A DNA stretch of 64,000 bases from Nectonema munidae. Taxonomy: Eukaryota > Nematomorpha > Nectonematoida > Nectonematidae. Below, one piece after another: positions 44,373-55,759 of this stretch. A program made the position numbers and the translations under genes. The number at the start of each line of letters is the position of its first letter. The stretch's first letter is position 1. Below the pieces are notes generated by a model. It was not told where the DNA came from. It saw only the letters and a list, made by a program, of their open reading frames with translations, and made no database searches. Where the stretch lies: positions 310,001 to 374,000 of the forward strand of contig JAUIRK010000677.1 of NCBI GenBank assembly GCA_030549495.1, written 5' to 3'.

Positions 44373-45692
44373 ATTTGTGATAAAAACAGTTTGGTTTCTG
44401 AAGTACCATTTTATCTCTATATTAATATATTATTATGATATATATTTATGATTTACACTTTTTTAATAGTAAACTAATTTTTTAGCTTCACTAAAGGTGT
44501 CTCTATAAATATTTCATTTCTTTTAGTGATAAATCGCTTTGGGGAGAATTTATTACGAAAGAAACTCAAAAGTGTATCAAATTGGTGTGATAATAATCAA
44601 CAAATCAAAATTCGTGTTGTTTGCTAAAAATAAAGATTTGAAACTCAAATTAGATAACTTCACGTTTGAACTAGTGAATTCTTTTCATTTATTGGACATA
44701 ACAATTGATAATAAACTCAACTGGATGAAGCATATTTCATTTGTTAATAATAATCTTTCTAGAGTTAATGGAAACCTGACACCTTTCAAAAAAAATTTGC
44801 CTTAAAAAGTTACTATAATAATTCTTTTTTTGTCATACATCAATTATTGCTTGATCTTTTGAGGACGTACACATCTTTCAATCTTGATTAAATCTCAAAA
44901 AGCAGTGAGATATATACATGATGTATCCCACACAAGTGATTTATTTTTTGATTGGATATATTGAAAATATAGGATCTATATAAGTATAATTTAACTATAT
45001 TTATCTACAAGCTTTTAAGGGTAATTTAACTCATGTATTCGATAAGATATTGAATTTAATTTTCTTCAAACTAACTGTAATCTAACGTAATAAAAATATA
45101 ACATTTTTCCCATAGGTTTTAACAAACGCTAAATTTAAACAGTCTGAGTTTTGGAACAGAAATTTAGATTTAATGAATTACTTGCATTTGAATATTATTG
45201 GTTCGTTTAAAAGAAAAATTAAAAAGGCATGTGCACTGATAACTCCTTATTCAAATGTGATGATATACATAACACATGTCTAAATCCGACATCTTCATGA
45301 AAGCGGCTGGCTGGTCTTTTGAAATTACCCGATTATACGGTAAATTTTCGTATGAGTTAGAAATATATTTCTACTGAAAAATTAAAAAAAGTTCTTCCAA
45401 TATACAACGCCAATACTACGTTCTATAAAGCTATCAATTATGTAATCTTATGCATTTTGGAAAGAAATTTTAAATTGTATACTAAATATGATTTCTTGTG
45501 TTATCTCATAGATTCTTTTCCTTCTTATTATATAGTAGATGAATTAGGCTGAATTTGGTGCCTGCCGAGCATCAACGCTGTGCCCTTGATGTATCAAGTA
45601 TTATGTGCACCCCGTGATGTTAATTCAATGCGTACATGTTTTAAATCCAACATGCATAGTACATGTACTATGTTTTAAAGCATAGTGTATGA

Positions 45693-46005
45693 AAAAAAGA
45701 ATCAAAGGACGCGTTTCGCGGCCAACCAAAATGTTCAAAAAAGAAAAATCGCACTTTTAGAAGTAGTCTGTCATAAACGAGCGGCAGATATATATTTCAA
45801 AGGAAGGAAAAAATATGGTGTCGAAAAATGTTGCGTGGATAGCGAAAAGCATTGCAAATTACCTAATTTCATAATTCCATTTGTGTCTAACAACTCGTTC
45901 TCATCATTTTCAAGAGAAGACAGTGTAGTTGTTGATTCAGCAATGTGTCTGACAAAAATTCCAAGATGGTTTCTATCTAAAAAATTTCTAAAGAGAATTT
46001 TATGA
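45693..46005 (+). CDS. Candidate coding segment, unknown
   Basis: An open stretch of about 104 residues ends at the stop at 46003-46005. It contains KKNQRTRFAANQNVQKRKIA, CHKRAADIYFKGRKKYGVEK, CCVDSEKHCKLPNFIIPF and SSFSREDSVVVDSAMCLTK. Composition is mixed and lysine/cysteine-containing. No in-frame ATG opens it, so it would be an exon or the end of a broken gene. It sits between two copies of the same LINE segment (44.5 kb and 46.05 kb), so it may be carried by the duplicated block or by the LINE's 3' flank. I do not recognise it. Confidence 0.28.
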
Positions 46006-46051
46006 TCAAAAATGAAAGAATTGGATTTAGTATGTATGGATTTTTTGTGTA

Positions 46052-46275
46052 TATTTCATTTTCTTTTAGTGATAAATCGCTTTGGGGAGAATTTATTACG
46101 AATGAATTCACAAGTGTATTAAATTGGTGTGATAATAATCAACAAATAAAAATTGATGTTGTTTGCTAAAAAATAATGATTTGAAACTCAAATTCAAAAA
46201 ATTTATTGTCTTAAATAATTACTATAATAATACCTCTTTTTTGTCATACATCAAGTATTGCTTGATCTTATGAGG
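46052..46275 (+). repeat. Partial second copy of the LINE segment at 44509-44866
   Basis: This repeats the earlier segment from TTTTAGTGATAAATCGCTTT through GATTTGAAACTCAAATT and then from TTAAATAATTACTATAATAA to CTTGATCTTATGAGGA. An internal deletion of about 130 bases joins the two parts. The matching parts are nearly identical, closer than two independent LINE insertions of such decay would be. Confidence 0.88.
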
Positions 46276-46386
46276 AATATCTTTTATGGGATAAGGAATT
46301 GGGTTTTCCAAATCAGATTCACATATGTTTTAATCATATCCAGTTTACTTTACATGTATAAAAGACGGAAAAATTAATATATAATG

Positions 46387-48440
46387 ACTAGCCGGTCCCG
46401 TGGTCGTTTCTCGCTTCGCTCGAAACATAGGATTCTGGGTAGTGTGTATATTGAGTTGCTAATTCAAATTCGCTTCGCTCAAAACGACCACAGGACCGGC
46501 TAGTTTTTTTTGTTTAGGCTACGCTCGAAACATAGGATTCTTGTAGTGTGTATTTTGAGTTGCTAATAGTGTTATATGGTATGGTGGTCAGTTTTTAGAA
46601 TATTTGTACCTTTTCTGTTTATTTTTCTATTACACCATATAAAAATACACACAAAATATATTTCAACCAATCAGAATGCTTCAAACACATATATACATAA
46701 AACATATAATAATTTAAACCAATCAGAATGCTTCAAACACATACACACATATAAACTCATCACACCATATAAAAAAACACACAAAACATATATATAAATA
46801 ATTTCAACCAATCAGAATGCTTCCAGCGACAGACACACACACAGACGCTAGCTTATTATAATATAGACTAGCCGGTCCCGTGGTCGTTTCTCGCTTCGCT
46901 CGAAACAGTGTTTCTCGCTGCGCTCGAAACATAGGATTCTGGGTAGTGTGTATATTGAGTTGCTAATTCAAATTCGCTTCGCTCAAAACGACCATGGGAC
47001 CGGCTAGTTTTTTTTCTTTAGGCTGCTCTCAAAACATAGGATTCTGGGTAGTGTGTATTTTGAGTTGCTAATAGTGATATATGGTATGGTGGTCAGTTTT
47101 TAGAATAATTGTATCTTTTCTGTGTATTTTTCTATTACACCATATAAAAAAAAGATATTTCAACGAATCAGAATGCTTCAATCGACACTCACACTACAGA
47201 TATATGAACTCATCACACATATAAAAATACAGACAAAACATATAATAATTTAAACCAATCAGAATGCTTCAAGCGACATTCACACTACAGATATATGAAC
47301 TCATCACACCATATAAAAATACACACAAAACATATAATAATTTCAACCAATCAAAATGCTTCCAGCGACACACACACACACAGACACACAGACGCTAGCT
47401 TATTATAATATAGACTAGCCGGTCCCGTGGTCGTTTCTCGCTTCGCTCGAAACAGTGTTTCTCGCTGCGCTCGAAACATAGGATTCTGGGTAGTGTGTAT
47501 ATTGAGTTGCTAATTCAAATTCGCTTCGCTCAAAAGGACCACGGGACCGGCTAGTTATTTTTGTTTAGGCTACGCTCGAAACATAGGATTCTTGGTAGTG
47601 TGTATTTTGAGTTGCTAATAGTGTTATATGGTGTGGCGGTTAGTTTTTAGCATAGTTGTATCTTTTCTCTGTATTTTTCTATTACATCATATAAAAAAAA
47701 GATATTTCAACCAATCAGAATGCTTCAAGCGACACTCACACTAAAGATATATGAACTCATCACACAATATAAAAATACACACAAAACATATAATAATTTC
47801 AACCAATCAAAATGCTTCCAGCGACACACACACACACAGACACACAGACGCTAGCTTATTATAATATAGACTAGCCGGTCCCGTGGTCGTTTCTCGCTTC
47901 GCTCGAAACAGTGTTTCTCGCTGCGCTCGAAACATAGGATTCTGGGTAGTGTGTATATTGAGTTGCTAATTCAAATTCGCTTCGCTCGAAACGACCACGG
48001 GACCGGCTAGTTTTTATTATTTAGGCTGCGCTCGAAACATAGGATTCTGGGTAGTGTGTATTTTGAGTTGCTAATAGTGTTATATGGTATGGTGATCAGT
48101 TTATTGTCCCGTGGTCGTATATGGTGAAATATGGTTTAGTGTTGAGTAATTTGTTTTTAAATACACACAAAACATATAAATAATTTCAACCAATCAGAAT
48201 GCTTCAAGCGACACTCAGACTACAGATATATGATGAACTCATCACACATATAAAAATACACACAAAACATATAATAATTTCAACCAATCAGAATGCTTCA
48301 AACACATACACACATATAAACTCATCACACCATATAAAAATACACACAAAACATATATATAAATAATTTCAACCAATCAGAATGCTTCCAGCGACACACA
48401 GACACACACACACACACACGCTAGCTTATTATAATATAGA
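46387..48440. repeat. Four-unit higher-order tandem array with palindromic modules
   Basis: Four units start at 46387, 46867, 47414 and 47870 with ACTAGCCGGTCCCGTGGTCG and each ends GACGCTAGCTTATTATAATA. Each unit has two parts. The first is a palindromic module of 118-142 bp: its start and its end (CGACCACGGGACCGGCTAGT, complement) are inverted copies over 23 bases. The module's core (GCTCGAAACATAGGATTCTG then GTAGTGTGTATATTGAG) is repeated a second time just after it. The second part is AT-rich and is made of one to three subrepeats of about 90 bp with CATATAAAAATACACAC, AACCAATCAGAATGCTTC and, in places, CA-rich runs. Units differ mainly in the number of these subrepeats and by a 24-base extra block (CAGTGTTTCTCGCTGCGCTC) in units 2-4. 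No coding capacity is seen. Confidence 0.92.
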
Positions 48441-48695
48441 TTATGCACTGACAAAATCATAAAGCCGAAATATTCTCTTTAACCCATTCATGCTCACAAT
48501 ATTTAATTCCTTTTATTTCAGAGTAATCTTTCGAATAATTGAAGAAAACCTTGTTTAGAATGCAGAAAAAGCACTTATTTTATTGGTTAAAATTTTTAAT
48601 TTAATTTTTATAACATGTTGGTTAAACAAACATTGGGCCTAAAATATAAAATTTATATTTTAACCAATTTTGTCAAAATTTTTATTGAAAACAGA
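48441..48695. other. Short spacer, no feature seen
   Basis: AT-rich DNA between the array and the piggyBac remnant. Confidence 0.5.
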
Positions 48696-48698
48696 AAA

Positions 48699-50306
48699 TC
48701 AAAAAAAAATTAAAAAACAATGTGAACTATGACAAAAAGGATGAAGTAGAATGATACTCTTTGAAACATAGCTTTGGATGTAGAAAAATTTCACATTTCG
48801 AACACCAGTAATGGGCATTTTTATTGCAATTTTTACACCTTCCTTCTTTTTGATAATATTCAATAATATGATACAATTGGTCAAATCTTTTCTCTTTTGC
48901 AACAAAATTTTTTTTGGCGTTCATTAGAATTTTTATTTAAAAGGCTTTTGGCGAGAAGTGTTCTGAAACTAGTCACAGATTAGCTATTTTCTTTCATAAC
49001 GATTCTTTTCAAAATCCAAGCATTCACTATATATACATCACTTAGTCTTAGATGAAGAAAGAGAGGATAGTACCACTTTTTTTCCTATGATGTTAGTTCT
49101 GACTCTAATAACTTGTCAATTTAAAAAGTCCGCGCTACCCATTGTGTCATTGTAAAACTTTAGAATATTGGGACACAAAATCTCAACTCTTTTTTTCTCT
49201 TCTAGTATATCTAGTGACTTTGCAACTTCTGTAATCAAAATCAAAGGAAATCAAAACGTATATGCGTTTGTTATCATTCCATGCAACAAGAGATAGAACA
49301 TTAGAGCTTTTAAAAAATTGAGAATTTCCTTTTGCTTCTTTGATGTACTTTTCATTGACTGGATTATTCACGGCTCTCTTTGATCTGACAAAATATATTA
49401 TATTTAGCTTTCAAATATTTAAAATAATGGAGAGATGAAAATAAATTGTTCACTGTTATGGATATCGGAAGAACTTCTTTGTATCTTTTTGAAATTATTT
49501 ATGCAAAATAGTTGACAACCAAAATCAAAATCGGATTTAGCTTTTTCTGTCTTTCCAAAGGTAAGGTTCTAAAGAAACACAATATCCATTTTTTAATGTA
49601 AGGCACCATGTTTTAAAACTAAATCTAATTGGTTTCATTCGAATAAATTGTTTACACGAATGCCTACCAAAAAAGGTACTATCGTTTCATCAATGGAGAA
49701 TGTATTGCACACCGGTTAATATTGAAGAAACTTGGAATTCAACTTAGCATACAACATTCTTACCTTTTTGTATCTATCTTCGTCTTCTCTCAAAATATCA
49801 GAATTGTAAAAATGAAACTTTGAAAAGAGGCTTTTTTTTTGTGAAATTGCTTGGAGATATGAGAGGATTTTTTTCAATTCACATTACTCCAAAAGTCTCT
49901 TCTTTTATTCAAAAGAACAACTCCTGATGCAATTATGACAGCAAATGTTGCTAACAATTCTTTTTTTGTGAATACTTACAAGTTTCCAATAATATCGCAT
50001 CTAAAATAACTTCATTCCAAAAAAGATGAGGAAATCAATATCATCTGAGTTTTCCAAAAAAAAATTAAAATAAGGTGTTGAAGATTGAAACTTGATATTC
50101 GAGATCGAATAAATTTTTTTCCAGGATAAAGATATTTTTAGTTTTTTTTGCTTGAACCGTATTTTATTTAATACTTTATAGATCTTTATTCTTTTTATGA
50201 AGTTGCACATCTCTTGAAAGAATTTTTTAGACTGATGATGAACATCATAATTTTCATCTTCTCCAGATTCACAGACTGTTTTTTCATCATCTTTAGGAGG
50301 TTTCAA
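48699..50306 (-). mobile_element. piggyBac transposon, long decayed copy
   Basis: Minus strand. The N-terminal region is an open stretch of 101 residues (50001-50306) ending in NSDDIDFLIFFGMKLF. The DDE core is seen near 49560-49710: FSIDETIVPF (with a catalytic aspartate), RHSCKQFIRMKPIRFSFK and WCLTLKNGYCVSLEPY. The block at 49183-49371 gives SNVLSLVAWNDNKRIYVLIS, and the end at 48727-48924 carries the zinc-finger tail, CKNCNKNAHYWCSKCEIFLH then LCFKEYH. All main parts of a piggyBac transposase are therefore present in order, in several frames. This is the most complete of three piggyBac copies here. Terminal repeats were not identified. Confidence 0.87.
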
Positions 50307-50309
50307 AAC

Positions 50310-50875
50310 AACGATTAGTTATTTTTGAATGTTTTCATCATCCTTTTGATTCAACAATTATATCATTGTGTCTAAAAAGCACATATAATTTGCACTTATT
50401 ACTATATCTAAAAATATGTCATATAGATCTATTATTGTTTAAATTTAAAGGGCAATGTTCGTTATAACGAACATCAAATATCAAAAAAAGAATCGCCGAT
50501 ATCATTATTAGTTTTAATTCCAATTTCCTGCTGTCAGACCTACGTCCTTGGTAGAGGGTCAAGGCAGGGGCGGCCTCCCTCTTCGATTCGCCAGTGAAAA
50601 CACTGTTCCGAATCATGCATTTATTTTTCATTGCTTCTAGACTAATTAAGTAGAAAAAAGTCTTAACATCTATTCACTATAAATAATAAGTAAAATAGAG
50701 ACCAAAAATGTAACCAACGTTTACTTTTAAGATAAATCACATTTGTTAAAGTATAAAAATGATGAAGCGATAATGTTTAAAATATAAAAAGATTAAAATA
50801 TAGATTATTGTGAAAATAAAACTAAATTTAAGTCGGTCAAATTAAAAAAGAAACAGTACCTATAACTAAGTTCAA
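50310..50875. other. No gene; a short GC-rich patch
   Basis: The patch at 50530-50610 (GGGTCAAGGCAGGGGCGGCC and neighbours) stands out in base composition. It resembles a hAT-type end (CAGGGGCGGCC) but no partner end was found. The rest is AT-rich. Confidence 0.4.
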
Positions 50876-50879
50876 CATA

Positions 50880-51101
50880 TTAAAAAAGTATGAATTTTAT
50901 TTTTAACTGAAAGAAAAAAATCGTATTTAAAATGTTAGTGATTTTAAATAGGGGTTGCAAGACAGATGCATATTCTTCACGATTATAAATAAAGTATAAT
51001 TCATACCTAATCATCTTATTGATCTCTCTTGATAAAAGATTCTCTCTTTTGAAGTATTCCAACTCAGAAACAAAAATGTAAATATCCTTTTTCTCTAAAT
51101 A
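50880..51101 (-). CDS. Candidate host exon, unknown protein
   Basis: A good acceptor (ACATAATTTTTTTAG, minus strand) at 51102-51116 opens a frame coding YLEKKDIYIFVSELEYFKRE, then NLLSREINKMIRYELYFIYN and REEYASVLQPLFKITN. After this the sequence turns AT-rich; possible donors are GTATGA near 51013 and positions further on, so the true 3' end of the exon is uncertain and may be well before 50880. The residues look like a helical, charged protein. I do not recognise the family, and no transposase motif is visible. Confidence 0.4.
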   Translation of the reverse strand, partial: YLEKKDIYIFVSELEYFKRENLLSREINKMIRYELYFIYNREEYASVLQPLFKITNILNTIFFFQLKIKFILF

Positions 51102-51104
51102 CTA

Positions 51105-51699
51105 AAAAAAATTATGTTAGCTTTTGTTTAATTAACAAACGATATAATCATTACAATAATAAAATATACTTACTAGATTCTAAAATTTAAGGACATTTAG
51201 AACCCCCAACCCGTGTATTTTTACGACCATGACATATATGACTTTAAAAAGTTACTGAGTATGAAGTTATATTTTCTAATTTTACTTTTTATATCCGGCA
51301 TTAATTTTAAAAACAATAATTTTTTTAAATTTAATAAGATTATTCAATATATTTGTCAAGATAAACGGAATGTAAATTTCACTATCTTATTGATAAAACG
51401 AAACAAAGTTTCAATATTAAAAATGTTTAGGAAATTTTATTTAGTGAACCAAAATGCAAATTTTCTGTGTTACCAGATACATAACTTGAGGTAAAAATAA
51501 AAAACATACCAATGAAGGGGTAAAGAAGAAGCTGCTGAATGAAAAAGCAGTAAACACAAAATCTTCTAATTTTGGATGGATATGAATATTTACTTCACAA
51601 AAGTTTAAAAGATGATAGAGAGAATTGGCGTTGTAGAAATTATAAAAAGTTTAAATGTTCTTCAACCATTATCTAATGGTTAAATCTAATTAGCTAATG
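51105..51699. other. No gene seen
   Basis: A 93-residue plus-strand open frame at 51213-51494 is AT-driven (Asn, Ile, Lys, Phe) and lacks any motif. Confidence 0.45.
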
Positions 51700-52008
51700 A
51701 TATTTCATGTACTCATTTCATCCTGATGCTCTCTTTGCTTTTTAATCTCCTTGTCTCTTTGATGCTGTATTTTTCCTGAAGCGCTTTTCATAAACCTTTG
51801 GAAATTCATCCGCTTGCATGTCTTCACTCAATTTTTAATCTTGTTCTCCTAATATTATTCTCCATAACATTATTATAACTTTTTTGCTAAGGATTTTTCT
51901 TTTCTTTTTTTTCTTTTGAATTACACTACCTATAAATCATAATGACTTCTTATGTGTGTATCGAATTTGTAAATAAATGTCTTCTTCTTCTTCTTCTCAC
52001 CCAAAATA
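51700..52008 (+). mobile_element. LINE 3' end with TTC-repeat tail
   Basis: The last 300 bases end AAATAAATGTCTTCTTCTTC with further TTC units to about 52000. The same arrangement (AATAAA then TTC repeats) ends the LINE at 12997. Coding traces in this short stretch are too worn to read, so it is a strongly 5'-truncated copy. Confidence 0.6.
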
Positions 52009-52049
52009 AAGTTATTGTTAAAATGGGGGTGCTCCACACACACACACAT

Positions 52050-52994
52050 GATGGTGATAAGTTGAACTCAGAAGCCTACAAATTCTTCTAAAATGAGAAG
52101 TAACGTGCTTTAGAACAGCAAATAAGAAGAATAAAAGAGAAAAAAGCGGATTATAATGTGGCTAATCCTTCAACCATGAACTTCGAAGTACCAGATTCGT
52201 ATGAATCTTATATTTTGAAGGATTCAGGCAAGGAGGAAGACGCTTCAAGAGTTATTTTAATTGTAGACCCGCCTTAAACACATCTACTCAAAAGTGAGTC
52301 TTTTTTTGCGATGCAACTTTTGATGTTGTTCTTTCAATGTTTTTCAATTATACACTTTCTTTGCAGAAAAAATTATCCTCCGGTTGTTTATTTTTTGTTA
52401 AAAACAAGACTAAACTAACTTACGAATGGGTAATAACTTTTTTGCTCATGGGTTTTCTCTCATTTAATCCCAAATCAATATTAGTTGATTTCAAAATGGA
52501 ATCAATAAAAGAATTTCCAAATAAATTGTCAAACACTGAAATTTCCGGCAATTTTTTCAATTGAAAACAATCGGTTATAAGAAAAAAAAAATGAAAATGA
52601 AAACAACTGTGAAACGAATATTTTGATTAAATGTTTATCATCTTTATCTTTAGCTTAAATGATAGCTTTAATAAAGTAATGTCTATTACTCTACTAAAAA
52701 ATATGTAAGATTACTTAAATATTTCCAAAACTCTTATATTCGAAAAGAAATAGGTTTCGTTATGGAATATTTTTATGGAATCATTTTTCTTCATCCCTCA
52801 ATATGCTTCCTAAAACTACGAATTGTTGCGAAGGATATCATAATCCCTCACATATGCATTTTCAAGAAAGTCATCCTACGATATGGAAATTTCTAGACGA
52901 AAAAAATGCTATTCATTTAACAAATTTAAAATTTCTCAAGCAAATGTTTAAAATAACGAAAGCGCACGCTGTAAATTCAAAATTTTGGCAATGA
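52050..52994 (+). mobile_element. Second Mutator-like (MULE) transposase, partly intact
   Basis: At about 52110-52280 the product reads QIRRIKEKKADYNVANPSTM and NFEVPDSYESYILKD, the linker ahead of the catalytic domain. Near 52300-52560 an open stretch gives YFLLKNKTKLTYEW-like sequence in neighbouring frames and then FNPKSILVDFKMESIKEF, where the aspartate of LVDF is the second catalytic residue, and EISGNFFN. At 52803-52994 the C-terminal part appears: PKTTNCCEGYHNPSHMHFQE followed by SHPTIWKFLDEK. The first catalytic block is damaged. The residues differ from the MULE at 38.6-40.7 kb, so this is a separate copy. Confidence 0.8.
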
Positions 52995-52999
52995 AACTC

Positions 53000-54640
53000 C
53001 AAAGTCTTGTCGAAAAATATTGTGCTGCTGTTCATTTCCAATGGAATTGAAGATTTAAATTTTAATATAATAAAGTCTGAATTTTTATTTTCTATATATC
53101 AATATTACTTTAATAAATCACTCAAAAATTCCCACATAATTTAAAACTCCTAAGAACCACTAGAAAAAAATGATACGAAGCTTGCAAAAAGTAACTTTTA
53201 GCTTAAATGTAGTAATATGGGTTGACAACGGTTAAAGGAAACAAATCGTGGCAAAAATTTCCATTCATATTAAAGTTTTGGGTGGCAATCGGATCTAATT
53301 AGTTGTTGAATATGAAGTTTATGGCAAATAAAATGAAAGAAATGTAAACGGAAATTACAAAATAAATGAATTTGCGTCAGAAATTGTTTTACATTATACG
53401 TGTATATACAATAATGCGAGTGGGAAAATGTTAAGATGTATTGAGAATTAAACATTACTAAAAAATCGAAATATTTTATAAAAAACAAAGTTCCAAAAGT
53501 ACTGAATGCACAAGTGAAGAAGGTTCCTGTGTAAGTGTTGCAAGAGAAAATGGCGAACGAGAAAATGGGGATACAAGTGAACGCATATGGAAACACATAT
53601 AATTTCTAGCACATGATTTCCAGCCTTGACCAAAATCAGCTAGGATAAATTTTATTTGGGCCATTTATAATTTTTATTTCTCACACTTCGCAAATGTGGG
53701 CCAAAGAAAAATGGAAGCATTATTGAAATGTTTATAATTGTTTCATAAAAGGCAAAGTAGTCCCCATCCATCGAAAATTATGGAGAAAATATTTAAGGAA
53801 AACTTTGTATTCATTCTGAGATGTTTTTGTGGGACAGAAAAAAAACTTTTCTAAATGTCGGCCAAGAACTGTAACATTTAGGAAAACTCTGCTCTGTCAT
53901 ACTATTTCAAGATTATGTGAGCATGTCTTGTCCAAACCGTGATTCACTAATACTCATTCAATTAATCAGCTATTCATCAGATTCACTTGATGCACACAAA
54001 TCACCATTGATATCTTCTTCCTCACATTAGCCCAAGTGGCATAAATTCTATGAAGATTTGATCACAGGTTGTACTACTTTTTCCATTCACAAATGGTCTG
54101 ATGCCTGTAATTGCTAAACAGGTGACTTTGCGTTATTGATGTTAACATTTTGAAATTTTTCTCATTGGCATTATGTTATAAAATTTCCTTAGATTTTAGA
54201 TTTAAAACAGCTTTGTCTGGAAGTTATATGAGTTGTGACAAGTAATCAACATAAGGTATTTACGAAATATAAAATATTACAATTTAAGTGCTTACGACAC
54301 TAATTTTATTTCTTGTGTGTTAATTCAATAGGAGGCCGGATCTGATTCCATGCTATGGAAACTGCCCTTGGTTCGCTTAGATTGTGCCATTACACATGAC
54401 ATTTTTGATACTGACTTCAAAGTGCATATTTTGTTTTTACGTCTAGAAGTATTTAAAGAGAACTTCTTAACGTACTATTTTAACGGAAAATATTTTTATT
54501 TAAATACTTTTTAGGAAATGGATGATATTCAAATAATTAATAAATTAACACCATAACTTTTCTTTCAAGTAAGAAGAGTATTTTGAATTTGTAGAAATGC
54601 TAAACAAAAAGCTAATAGAATATCTCACTATTTAATATGA
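53000..54640. other. No certain gene
   Basis: A plus-strand segment at 53480-53605 reads TECTSEEGSCVSVARENGER in one frame and KNKVPKVLNAQVKKVPV in another; either could be coding but no signal decides. Overlapping minus-strand frames are Phe-, Cys- and His-rich and look fortuitous. Nothing else is seen. Confidence 0.4.
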
Positions 54641-54708
54641 GCTAAAGAAATAGAAGTATATAAATTAAAAAGTAAAAAAATTTTGTTACGCGACTTAAAA
54701 CACCAATT

Positions 54709-54923
54709 ATCTTAACCGCCCAAGATATCGGCATCTTTTTATAGCAAAGAGATTGAAAGATTAACATCTTTTCCAAATTCTCTTTTTCGTCATCGATATT
54801 TTCTTCATAAGTTGGGCGAATTATTCGTGTATTTTTGAAAAATCTGATTTGCCTTTCTTTGTACTTTGAAATGATATCAGTGTCATCTATTACATCGGAG
54901 TTGTTCGGATTCGCGTATGCTAA
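54709..54923 (-). CDS. Candidate internal host exon, unknown protein
   Basis: On the minus strand an acceptor (ATTATGCTTTTATGTTAG) precedes a frame coding YANPNNSDVIDDTDIISKYK, ERQIRFFKNTRIIRPTYEEN and DDEKENLEKMLIFQSLCYKK. The frame continues to a donor-like GGCGGTTAAG near 54709-54716, after which the coding signal fades into AT-rich residues. Composition is balanced and acidic/basic, as in a real protein. The boundaries are estimates by eye. I do not recognise the protein. Confidence 0.4.
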
Positions 54924-54949
54924 CATAAAAGCATAATAAAAAGGGTACA

Positions 54950-55755
54950 TTCATTTTACAACAAAATTCTCCAAAAGCAAAAACTCACAAATATCTTAGG
55001 GATATTAGATAAAAAAAATGCACAAAAATTAAGAAAAGGCATTAAAAACAGCATAAATGATAAATTGTTCGAAATATATTTGTTTTCAATACTTTTTCCT
55101 TAATTTTAATTAGAAAATATTAATAATAAACTTTTTTCAAAGATTTTAATAGTTATCAGTGCACTGATGTTCTTAAATGCATAGATAAATGAGTTCTATT
55201 CAAAATGGTTTAATTAAAAAAACTATGACGATTTAAAATAATCCTAATCGAAAGAAATAGGTTTTTTATAGATAACTGTTTTCGCTCTAACGTAAACCTG
55301 AAACACACGTTATTTTTGAGTTAAGGAACTTTAACTTTTTAGAAAATGAAAGGGACCACTTACTATTATTGAATACATGCTAGTTGATGTTTTAGCCTCA
55401 AAAATGTGAACCCCTATTTGACAGAATTTAACATATTGATCTATCTTATTCGCTCGAACAATAATATTTTTATATTGGCTGTTAAAAGAAAAAATTTATA
55501 TTGGATTTAAAATATAAATTTATATTGGCAAAAATAAATTTAAAGAGAGCGTTGTTAATTTACTCCAAGTTTCCTTAATCTATTATGAGTCTAATTTTCC
55601 TCAAAATACCCTGGGATCATGTAGAATTTTTAGCTAGCAAAAAGTATTTAAATTTAAGAATTCAAATCCAATAGAAATCTGACGTATGCTTGTTTTTTTA
55701 GAAAACTTTAGCTAAAGTTTTCCTAAATCCAAAAAGAGATGTATTTTTACTTCTA
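54950..55755. other. AT-rich stretch, no gene
   Basis: No coding region or repeat that I can support. Short near-repeats (AATTTATATTGG) occur near 55490-55530. Confidence 0.45.
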
Positions 55756-55759
55756 AATG

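Larger units (their letters stand above)
43505..45660 (+). mobile_element. CR1/Jockey-like LINE, interrupted and decayed
   Basis: The region before the reverse transcriptase is seen at 43558-43905: FHFPTSLK, then NLLSNYRPVSIVNSISKIFE and QQFRFKTFFSTSHL. Motif A follows near 43913-43950 as LIFDLSHAFDCLN, where the reading stops at a hAT-like end. It resumes at about 44530 with the thumb region (SNWCDNN-like, then NSFHLLDITIDNKLNWMKHI at 44680-44740). C-terminal sequence continues with frame changes to about 45650. The catalytic YADD block is not present between the two parts. The gene is dead. Confidence 0.78.

Noticed and set aside
46400-48440. Evenly spaced GC-rich repeats considered as a CRISPR array
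   Set aside because: Units are about 500 bp, have internal subrepeats and lack short unique spacers; the setting is a eukaryotic transposon landscape.
53270-53664. Overlapping minus-strand frames of 61-108 residues, rich in Phe, His and Cys
   Set aside because: Three overlapping frames of similar length with biased residues indicate chance; the plus strand is at least as likely to be the coding one.
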